A model generated the notes under the pieces. The model saw only the letters and a program-made list of their open reading frames with translations, was not told where the DNA came from and did not search any database. A stretch of DNA of 64,000 nt from Cunninghamia lanceolata (lineage: Eukaryota > Streptophyta > Pinopsida > Cupressales > Cupressaceae): the NCBI GenBank assembly GCA_027924645.1, contig BSBN01000445.1, positions 6,741,001 to 6,805,000 of the forward strand, written 5' to 3'. Positions 55,330 through 64,000 of the stretch are shown here, one piece after another. Position numbers and translations under genes: made by a program. Numbering within the stretch: position 1 is the first letter of the stretch; each line of letters starts with the position of its first letter.

Positions 55330-56696
55330 CACAAGAAAATTCACAAACATTTTATATTACATAAACTAGCTTTTTTCCAAATAATTTCTTCAGGAACTTG
55401 CATATCACAAAAGGGTTTTATTTAATCTAAGAATGGCTGAGTTTGGGATTGGCTCTCCCCTTGTAAATTCCAACATGTCCTCATGACTGATGCTAAGATA
55501 ATCATTTTGGTTTCATATTTTATAGCAACATTATTTTATTTCACCTAAACAACACCATATTTTCTCAAGTTTAAGATGTGAAAATGATCTTGGGACCTGT
55601 GAGTTATGGGCCCACAATGTAACTTACATTAAACAAACACTTCATCTATATTTTCTTCAAATGGGTAGTTGTATAATAATCTTTTGTCACTAGTTTTCTA
55701 TGGGTGACAAATTACTTCTTAGCTCTGGCTAAAGCTTTCTCCAATTCAAGTTTTCACTTTAGGATTGAAGTTGATGAGCATGTTTAGTGCTAGATTATTG
55801 GTTTTCTTCCATAGCTTTCATTTTACTTTCTTTGCTCCATCAATTTTATTGATTCTTTACTTTAATAGTGTCTCCTTTATTTGGATGTAAGTTCACTAAG
55901 TCCCTTGATGACATCAGTCATCTAATTATTTGTCTTATTTCCAATGATGCCTCTCCTTATATTAATAAAAATTATTTATCGTTCTAATCCTTTATCTCTT
56001 ATACCAAAGATATTTATTAAAGTTAAAATACCTTAACAAGCGATTGGGTAGATGTCACTTTAGCAAATCAATCTTTAATCAGATGGTCTCTCTAAACACT
56101 TGGTTTGATCACACTCATATCTTCTATGCATTCTCATATTTAAATATCCCAAAGAGATTTGTAAACTCCTTAGTTAACTTATCCTATCTTTCCTCATTAT
56201 CTTTGATTGGATCCTTAATTTGTTAGTTCATTATCTCTCAATGTATATATCAATTTTATTTTGTCCTTATTAATGTTTTTATCAACAAACTTTATAGTTG
56301 AGATGACCTTATACAAATAATATCATCAAAAGTCTTATAACAATAAAGGATTCAACAATAATCATGAAAGAAATAATAGATGAAGTGTTTGTTTAATGTA
56401 AGTTACATTGTGGGCCCATAACTCACAGGTCCCAAGATCATTTTCACATCTTAAACTTGAGAAAATATGGTGTTGTTTAGGTGAAATAAAATAATGTTGT
56501 TACAAGATATGAAACCAAAATGATTATCTTAGCATCGGTCATGAGGACATGTTGGAATTTACAGGGGGAAAGCCAATCCCAAACTCAAGCCATTATTAGA
56601 TTAAATAAAACCCTTTTGTGATATGTAAGTTCCTGAAGAAATTATTTGGAAAAAAGCTAGTTTATGTAATATAAAATTTTCGTGATTTTTCTTGTG
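55330..56696. mobile_element. Element H: foldback/inverted-repeat transposon-like
   Basis: Two inverted arms of about 320 bp (55,330-55,650 and 56,376-56,696), about 90% or more complementary, flank a 725-bp AT-rich spacer. The ends read CACAAGAAAA on both outer sides. No transposase frame is seen. An ATTAAAATT 9-mer precedes the left end (55,321-55,329) and recurs at 56,727-56,735, 30 bp past the right end. That would suit a Mutator-type 9-bp duplication if the right terminus is longer, but AT-rich coincidence is possible. Confidence 0.7.
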
Positions 56697-57956
56697 TTGT
56701 CGAACTTATAGAAACACATGAAATTTATTAAAATTCATATCGAGAATAAAATTCTTGAGCCCATTGTTGTGAGTAAAAATCTAATCTTCTTACATATCCT
56801 AGACACATGGATATTTAATCGAAATTCCTATGAGCTTACTATATAGAATTAAAATATAACCTTGAGGAAAGGCACAAGATGAAAAAAAATCCATGATCAT
56901 AGCTACTATAATTTAAAGACTCCAAGGGCATAAAAAATATTGGTAACCCATCTTTTGGAATATTGAGTTTTTAAAACATTGTTTGAGGATTTGCGTTTGG
57001 AAAATCAATCAAAAGACCTTAAATTGTATCTTTAATTATTTTAGGAAATCATAATTAGATGGTTGTGAGATCAATCAAGATGGAAAAGATGAAGAAATAT
57101 ATTAATTAACCTAATTACTTAAAGGAACTATTAGACCTAGTGTTTCTCTATGAAGTACTCTATAATGGTAATAGTTGTCGTCGTTTTGTTGCTTAAGTTG
57201 CCTTATAAGATTATTTTGTACCTTATTTTGTTTTATTGTACTTTGTTATTGGACCTGATCAACCCAATAACCTTGTACATATGCTTTTATCTATTATTTG
57301 TGAACCTATGTGAAGTATGTTAGTTCTATGTGAAATAATATGAACTTTGTTTAAAAGTTATTGTGTACTTGTTTCCATTCAATTATATTTGGTATATGAA
57401 AAGAGGATATTCATGTAGTCCGAAATGCATGATTATCATCTTTGAATGTATTTTGATTATATAGTACTCAATGATGAGTGACTACATAGTATGGGATATG
57501 CATGTCATTCATTAAGTAAGTACTATGTGATTACATGATAATACTTTTGTTTATTCTATGTTGAAGTGACACATACAAGATTAAAATATTTGTATTAAAG
57601 ACATGGTTACACATTAATGATCAAATTTAAAGGATTATTTGATAGGACATTTATTGTATACACTTGTATTGGCTTCTCAAGTACAAATTCTTGAACTATT
57701 TCATGTGAAAATGTACTTATAGTTCTAATCTTGTCATTGATTAACAAATTACTTCTATGTGATCTCAATTTGGTTTCGGTTAAAGTAGAAGAGTTATTGA
57801 AAAGATATAATTTTTTTTTGAGAAATATAACTATAGATGAAGTTAAAATGAAATAGATTCATTAGGACACTGATAGTGTTATATCCACACTTGACTAATC
57901 ATTTTTGGTGAATTATGTTGTAGATTCAACTTGAGCTACTGATGACGGTAGCTAAT
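56697..57956. other. G internal, right of H
   Basis: 1.26 kb of AT-rich DNA with no coding signal recognised. Confidence 0.4.
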
Positions 57957-57970
57957 TACAGGGGGAGAAT
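57957..57970 (+). other. Polypurine tract of G
   Basis: ACAGGGGGAGAAT directly precedes the 3' LTR start at 57,971. Confidence 0.8.
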
Positions 57971-58629
57971 TGTTATGTGACTTTTTCCCCAAAATGGAAA
58001 AGAAGGCTATTTTATGAACAAGACTTTGAAAATATAAGAGGATAAAGTTTATTTACCCTTTATAATTAAAAGGAGATGGAAAAATAAAGGATATTATGAT
58101 CCTTTGGTTAAAATAGAGATAAATAAAGAATAATTATGAAAAAACCCCTTTTAAAAGGGAGGAATTATTAAGTTTATTAACTAATTGTTAATGACAACCT
58201 TGTGAAAGGGTGTGATGGTTTAGAAACCACCCCTTAAAATGTTATATAAGGCATTTGTGTAAGACTTAGAATGGGCATAAAAACATCTCTCAAAAAGAAA
58301 GAAGAAGCATGGAGAACACACAAGGAAAGAAGAAGAAAGAAAGTACTATACATTGTGAGAATAGAATTCCAGGTTAGCAGGCTATGAGCAAGACAAAGAA
58401 GGGGGCACATCTTATGTGTGTGTCCAACCTGGGGTACAGAAGTGCACTCAGGACTATCCTAGCTAGGGCTTGGGTATTACATGGGTGTTGAGCATTGTTC
58501 CAGAGGAACCAACACTTGTGTAGAGTGGCAAAGTACGCTTATTTCTCCCAGATTGCTCACAAATGGAAGAGGCTAAACCAGGGTCCATTCTAGCAATCTT
58601 TGGATTCTTACAAATTTCATACAGATAAG
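57971..58629 (+). repeat. G 3' LTR
   Basis: It pairs with 54,372-55,028; both end near the phrase ttcatacagataag. Confidence 0.8.
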
Positions 58630-59006
58630 TGTTATATTGTTTATTCTTGGCAATTAAAATCTAAAATTTTGTCTATTTGCACAATTTATTCCTTTCTATG
58701 ATGAAAATTAATAAAATATTGAACTTATTGTTAATAAAAGAAATTGATGGGTTTTGATGTTAATATGGCTATGTGATTATGTTATCTAATTTGTTTTGTT
58801 AATGATTACTTAAGAGTTTTTATTAAATTATCACCTATTGTAATTTACATTTGTTATTACATCTCTTTTAACATCATTGAATATATTATTCTATCTTTAC
58901 CCTAAATATTAACTATAATAAAATCTGTTGCAAGTAGTTAATTAATTATGGGGAAAAGTAGTGTTACAGGTGCAGCCCCCGAATTATTTTTCCCTCTTTT
59001 TTGCCC
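58630..59006. other. Unassigned DNA between G and the resumed F LTR
   Basis: 377 bp, AT-rich, no gene. A gcagcccccgaa phrase near 58,973 recalls ggcagcccccaag near 54,339, so this may be the far end of the same inserted unit as the GC-rich repeat. Confidence 0.35.
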
Positions 59007-59338
59007 GTTCGGAGTCGGTTGTTAATTTTTGTTAACTGACAAAAGAAAAGACAAAAGAAAAATGATATTATAAAACTCTAATTCTAGAAGCTTCCAAAAG
59101 GCTTGATATAAGCGACTGGGATGTATGTTGTGGGTGTGGAATTCACAAGATTGTAATCTATTTGCACTGGATAATAAAATCATTGGATGACTGAGTTTCT
59201 GTGGATGTAGCCCATATTGGGTGAACCACATTAAATTTCTGTGTTTATCTCTTTTGTGTTCTTCATTGTTATATTTGGGTTATTTAATCTACATATAATT
59301 GTTAGTGTTTATTACTCCGATCTGCCTAAACCCTAACA
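59007..59338 (+). repeat. F 5' LTR, second part
   Basis: It resumes GTTCGGAGTCGG and matches 63,535-63,867. It ends CCTAACA. Confidence 0.85.
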
Positions 59339-59340
59339 AC

Positions 59341-59352
59341 TATTATCAGAGC
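59341..59352 (+). other. Primer binding site of F
   Basis: TATTATCAGAGC, the tRNA-iMet complement with two changes, two bases after the LTR. Confidence 0.75.
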
Positions 59353-59423
59353 AGGTTGTGTTTGATTATCATCTATAGGAAGGTCTCATGGTTGAGTGGG
59401 AGTCTCATGGTTAAGTGGGAGCA

Positions 59424-60200
59424 ATGACAGACGAGGGTAAATTGAAGGTAGATAAATTCAATGGGCAGAATAATCAGTTATGGAAGATGCAAATGGAGGA
59501 TCATCTCTATCAGAAGGATTTATGGAGCCGTTGGAAGGAAAGGCCAAGAAACCGGCAGCAATGACTGATGAGGATTAGGATCTTTTGGACATAAAGGCAT
59601 TAGGAACCATTCGGTTGTGACTGGCACCATCTGTGGCATTCAATATAATAGAAGCAAAGACAATAGATGAACTAATGAAAGCTTTAGCTAAATTGTATGA
59701 AAACCCTTAGCCTCTAATAAGGTATTTCTCATGAAGCATTTGTTTAATCTGAAAATGATTGAAGGTGGATCTATGTCAAATCATTTAAATGAGTTTAATA
59801 TGATTACCAGCCAGTTAAACTCTGTAAAAGTGAAATTTGATGAAGAGGTGCAAGGGCTCTCTTGGTTTTTGTTCTTTGGCAGAAAGCTGGAAAAGCTTGG
59901 TAATGGTTGTAAGTAAATCTGTCTCTGGTTCAAATACTTTGAAATTTGATGATGTTGTTGGTGTTATCCTTAGTGAGGAAATGCAATAGAAAAGCACAGG
60001 TGAGAGTTCAACATCGAGTAATGCTTTGACTGTAGAGAACAGGGGAAGAACAAAGGAGAGAGAAAAAAGCCCAACAAATTGTGGGAAGTCAAAGAAAGAT
60101 AGATCTAAATCCAGAGGAAGAATGGATTGTTGGCACTGTGGAAATCCCTGGGACACTTGAAGAAGGATTGTTGGTCTCAAAAGGGCAAACAATGAGATGG
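59424..60200 (+). pseudogene. F gag, degenerate
   Basis: The ATG at 59,424 opens a copia-type gag start (VDKFNGQNNQLWKMQMEDHL), then stops and frameshifts follow. A middle open stretch at 59,731-59,916 corresponds to the UBN2-like capsid region (MKHLFNLKM, EFNMITSQL). A nucleocapsid knuckle at about 60,126-60,172 starts CWHCGN and continues GHLKKDCW only after a one-base shift. Confidence 0.75.
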
Positions 60201-60249
60201 ACAACATGATGATAGTAAGGAAGCTAATGTTGCAAGTAATAAATTACAA

Positions 60250-63200
60250 GATGCTTTGATTTTGTGTTTAGATAATGCTAATGATTCCTGGGTAATAGAT
60301 TCAAGGGTTTCATTTCATGCCACACCCCATAGGAAATATTTTGTAGATTATGTTCAAGGTGATTTTGGACAAGTATATTTGGGTGATGATGAACCCTATC
60401 AGATTGTTGGAAAAGGAAAGATAAAAATCAAGTTGCAGAATGTAAATGAATTGTTGCTACAAGAGGTAAGGCATGTTCCAAATTTGAGAATGAATTTAAT
60501 CTCTACAGGACAACTGGGTAGTGAAGGCTGCATAGTTACCTTTTCACACAAAGTCTAGAAGGTCACTAAAGGTACATTAGTAGTAGCTAAAGGTGAAAAG
60601 GTAGGCACATTGTATTTGTGTACTGGTAATACTTATTCTACCTTAGCTGCTACAGAAACAGTTTCTACTAAGACAGTTATAGCACTTGCTACAGGGACAA
60701 AAATAGAATTGTGGCACCATAGACTTAGGCACATGAGTGAGAAAGGGATGAAGATCCTTCACTCTAGAAAGTTGCTACCAGGTCTGAAGCAGATTGACTT
60801 AGAGTTCTGCAAAAATTGTGTTTGTGGAAAATAGAAAAGAGTCTGATTTCTTAAAGTTGGGAAAGAGAAGAAGAGTGAGAAATTAGAGTTTGTGCGTTCA
60901 GATGTATGGGGACCAGCTCAGGTATCTTCTCTTGGTGGCTCTTGCTATTATGTTACTTTTATTGATGATGCAACTAGGAAAACATGGGTGTATTCCCTAA
61001 AACAAAAATTAGAAGTATTTGAAACTTTTAAAAAGTGGAAATCTTTGGGTTGAGAATGAGATAGGAAAAAAGTTGAAGTGTCTCAGATCTGACAATGGAG
61101 GTGAGTATTGCAGCAGAGAATTTGACAATTATTGTTCATATAATAGATTCTATAGGCAGAAAACAATTCCTAGAACCCCACAAGAAATTGGTGTGTCTAA
61201 GAGGATGAATAGGGCCATTATAGAGTGTGCAAGGAGCATGAGATTGCATGCTAGACTACCCTTACACTTTTGGGTAGATGTTCTACATACTGTTGTTTAT
61301 TTAATAAATAGGGGACCTTTAAATCCTTTGGATGGTGGCATTCCAGAAGAGGCATGGATGGGTAAAAAGGTAAACTATTCATTTCTAAAAACCTTTGGTT
61401 GTGAAACTTTTGTCCATGTTGATATTGAAAATAGAACCAAGCTTGAGGCTAAGCCTAAAAAATGTACCTTCATTGGATATGGAGTAGATGAATTTGGTTA
61501 TCGGTTATGGGATTTTGAAAATCATAAAATCATTAGGAGCATAGATGTTATATTCAATGAGAAGGTCATGTATAAGGATCAGCTGTAGGAAAATAAGCAT
61601 GAATAGGCCAAAAAGGAATATGTGGTGCTGGATGAGATTCTAGAAAATAAAATGCCAATGGTACCTGATGCTCAACAACAAGTTATCCCATAGACTCCTG
61701 CAAGTGTTAGACATTCTACAAGGATAAGTAGACCTTCAGAAAGATTTTCTCCATTATTATATTCTATATTATTAACTGATTCTGGTGAACCTGAAAGTTA
61801 TGAAGAAGTAATGCAAGTAGATACCAAAAAGTAGTGGGAGCTAGGCATGAAAGACAAAATGGATTCCTTGCTACAAAATTAGACTTGGGACTTAGTTCAA
61901 TTACTTGCAGGTAAAAGAATATTGCTAAATAAATGGGTTTACAGGTTGAAAGAACAAGATGGAGGGAAGAAAAGATATTAGGCCAGACTCGTGGTAAAAG
62001 GTTTTGCATAGAAAAAAGGTATAGATTTTGATGAAATATTTTCTCTAGTTGTAAATATGACTTCTATTAGAACTATTCTAAGTCTTGTGGTTGCGGAAGG
62101 CTTGCATCTTGAACAACTAGATGTGAAAACAACTTTTCTCCATGGGGATTTGGAAGAGGAAATATACATACAGCAACCATAGGGATATGAGGTCAAGGGT
62201 AAGGAGGATTTTGTGTGCACGTTAAAGAAGAGTTTGTATGGCTTGAAACAAGCACCTCGGCAATGGTATTTGAAATTTGATAGTTTTGTGGCTGAACAAG
62301 GTTACAAAAGATGTCATTCTGATTATTGTGTTTATTTCAAGAAATTGGGTAATGGTAACTATATTATCCTGTTACTTTATGTTGATGACATGCTTGTTGC
62401 CGGGTCTAACATGCAACATATTAATGAACTTAAGAAGAAATTAGCAAATTCATGTGCTATGAAGGATTTGGGTGTAGCAAAACAAATCCTTGGTATGAGG
62501 ATCACAGGGGACAGGACAAACAAAAAATTGTTTTTGTCCCAAAGTGAGTATGTAGAGAAGGTGTTGAAAAGGTTTAACATGCAGAATGCAAAAGCAGTTA
62601 GTACACCTTTGCCTAGTCATTTTAAGTTGACTAAGGAGATGTGTCCAAAGACATAAGAGGAGGAAGACAAAATGTCTAAGATACCATATGCATCAACAGT
62701 TAGCAGCTTGATGTATGCAATGGTATGTACAAGGCCGGATATTGCACATGTAGTGGGAGTTGTGAGAAGATATATGAGCAATCTGGGAATGGAACATTGG
62801 AATGCGGTAAAATGGATTCTCTAATATTTGAGAGGTACTACCTCAAAGAAACTATGTTTTGGAGGAACAAATTCTTCTCTAAAAGGATATGTTGACTCTG
62901 ATCTAGTAGGTGATATTGATAGCAGGAGGAGTACTACAGATATTGCTTTTACTGTAGGAGGTACTATAGTCAGTTGGATTTCACGGCTGCAAAAGGTTGT
63001 TGCACTTTCAACCACTAAAGCTAAGTATGTTGTTGCTACAGAAGCTACCAAGGAGATGATTTGGTTACAACATTTTATGGAGGAATTGGGGCAACGACAA
63101 AAAGATAGCCTTTTGTACACTGATAGCTAGAGTGCCATTCATCTTGCTAAGAACTCAGCTCTGCATTCAAAAACTAAGCATATACAACTCAAATACCACT

Positions 63201-63340
63201 TCATCTAGTCAGTTTTGGAGGATGGACAGTTGAAGCTGGAGAAAATTCACACAAGTGAGAATCTTGTAGATATGTTCACAAAGGCAGTTACATGGAAGAA
63301 ACTAATTTCCTCATCAGTTTCTGTTGGCCTTCAAGATTGA
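60250..63340 (+). pseudogene. F pol: protease - integrase - RT - RNase H, degenerate
   Basis: Protease at about 60,285-60,558: the DSG loop reads DSR near 60,300. GAG-pre-integrase HHCC region at about 60,700-60,834. Integrase core to about 61,588: FIDDAT and LRSDNGGEY are kept, but the catalytic Glu codon near 61,199 is now Lys (GVSKRMNR). Reverse transcriptase at about 61,840-62,820 keeps YVDDMLVAG near 62,378. RNase H at about 62,860-63,340 keeps the GYVDSDL and MFTKA regions. Several stops are TAG where the family has Gln (for example near 61,603, 61,693 and 62,009), as expected from deamination of methylated CAG. No functional product. Confidence 0.85.
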
Positions 63341-63410
63341 TAATGGTGGACATAAGAAACCAACTAGGCCTGTAATCCAGTGGGAGCTACAAGTGCAGCG
63401 GTGTCATCCA

Positions 63411-63472
63411 AGATCAGTCTCCAAGTGGGAGATTGTTTGGTGGGGAGCCTGATCAGTCTCCAAGTGGAAGAT
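63411..63472 (+). other. Duplicated polypurine-tract segment of F
   Basis: The phrase gatcagtctccaagtgg(g/a)ag followed by attgtt occurs twice, starting near 63,411 and 63,451. The second copy abuts the 3' LTR. Confidence 0.7.
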
Positions 63473-63867
63473 TGTTGGTATTTGGTGACTGATCATTCAA
63501 GTATTGTACACTCGTAACGTATTCTCATTGGGGTTCGGAGTCGGTTGTTAATTTTTCTTAATCGACAAAAGAAAAGACATAAGAAAAATGGCATTGTAAA
63601 ACCCTAATTCTAGAAGCTTCCAAAAGGCTTGATATAAGCAGCTGGGATGTATGTTGCGGGTGTGGAATTCATGAGAATGTAATATGTTTGCACTGGATAA
63701 TAAAATCATTGGATGGCTAAGTTTCTATGGATTTAGCCCATATTGGGTGAACCACGTTAAATTTTTGTGTTGATCTCTTTTGTGTTGTTCTTCATTATTA
63801 TATTTGGGTTATTTAATTTGCATATAATTATTAGTGCTTATTGCTCTGATCTGCCTGAACCCTAGCA
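63473..63867 (+). repeat. F 3' LTR
   Basis: It begins TGTTGGTATTTGGTG and ends CCTAGCA, uninterrupted, 395 bp. It shows what the 5' LTR looked like before the insertion. Confidence 0.9.
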
Positions 63868-64000
63868 AAAGATAATATGGCTATCAAATAGACCTATAGC
63901 CCATCAAACCAAAGACTACCTATTTGGCTTGGGAGATATAGAATCTCAAAAGAAAGCCATCCAGGGTTTCTTCAAATCTTTTTAGGAGAATGCAGGCAAG
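63868..64000 (+). pseudogene. E1 internal region resumed after F
   Basis: The sequence continues E1 after the F target duplication. Joined in order it follows the coding stretch ending at 54,183. It is short and contains stops, and is cut by the window edge. It is assigned by position only. Confidence 0.45.

Larger units (their letters stand above)
54372..58629 (+). mobile_element. Element G: non-coding LTR retrotransposon
   Basis: Long direct repeats of about 657 bp (54,372 to about 55,028 and 57,971 to about 58,629), both starting TGTTATGTGACTTTTTCCCC and about 94% identical by eye. A polypurine tract directly precedes the second. The internal 2.9 kb has no protein-coding signal and contains foldback element H. 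I see no good primer binding site after the first LTR, and the 3' ends of the LTRs are uncertain by about 10 bp. It is non-autonomous, of the large-derivative type. Confidence 0.75.
54209..63867 (+). mobile_element. Element F: degenerate Ty1/copia element
   Basis: LTRs of about 395 bp: 5' copy 54,209-54,272 plus 59,007-59,338 (split by inserted DNA) and 3' copy 63,473-63,867, about 90% identical by eye. Flanks AAAGG (54,204-54,208) and AAAGA (63,868-63,872) are a target duplication with one change. A primer binding site, gag, protease, integrase, RT and RNase H follow in copia order, all with stops. It may be Tork-like, from the YVDDMLVAG motif and short LTRs; this is inference. It is inserted in E1. 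Confidence 0.88.
50146..64000 (+). mobile_element. Element E1: LTR retrotransposon lacking pol, plus strand
   Basis: 5' LTR (50,146-51,790), tRNA-iMet-type primer binding site (51,793-51,805), four-knuckle gag (51,859-52,989) and the unknown domain shared with E2 (53,256-54,183). At 54,208 it is interrupted by copia element F and resumes at 63,868. The 3' LTR lies outside the window. No reverse transcriptase or integrase belongs to E1 itself. Many stops are present. Confidence 0.7.

Overview
This is plant nuclear DNA from a large, repeat-dominated, AT-rich genome. Nearly everything that can be recognised is Ty3/gypsy or Ty1/copia LTR retrotransposon sequence in nested stacks. I can support only one ordinary host gene. 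The size and depth of the nesting would fit a gymnosperm or another giant-genome seed plant, but that is inference; the sequence alone does not name the species.

Layout. (1) 1-11,024, minus strand: an LTR element (called E2) with a four-zinc-knuckle gag and a second unknown protein, but no reverse transcriptase or integrase. Its 3' LTR is cut by the window edge, and its 5' LTR seems to be split by about 4.6 kb of unassigned DNA. (2) 11,310-12,942: an isolated LTR. (3) 13,355-43,573: a four-level nest. Element A (gypsy, plus) has its 3' LTR split by element B (gypsy, minus, 17,687-40,810, target duplication ATGCT). B is split by solo LTR C (19,765-39,444, target duplication GTAAG). C is split by element D (19,797-37,167, target duplication GGGTG). 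(4) 43,574-50,145: the only island largely free of recognisable elements. It carries a small serine-rich protein gene with TATA and poly(A) signals. (5) 50,146-64,000: a second nest. Element E1 (a plus-strand relative of E2) contains copia element F (54,209-63,867). F's 5' LTR contains non-coding LTR element G (54,372 to about 58,629), and G contains a foldback element H (55,330-56,696).

The centre of interest is D. It is young (two 5,274-bp LTRs about 99.4% identical by eye, perfect 5-bp target duplication) and has intact gag and pol. Each unusually long LTR carries a 996-codon reading frame for an unrecognised protein with a globular N-terminal half, an acidic linker and a predicted coiled-coil C-terminal half. 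The frame is complete in the left LTR and 17 codons shorter in the right. The best TATA box lies just downstream of the frame, which would put it in U3, at the 3' end of the genomic RNA. Upstream of the frame is an 0.85-kb tract densely packed with ATCGG/CCGAT motifs. Gag and pol are in one frame, separated by a single UAG. Pol has an intact archaeal-type RNase H placed before the reverse transcriptase, while the usual RNase H after it has lost catalytic residues.

Counts and identities given here were made by eye and are approximate. Element names A-H are local labels.
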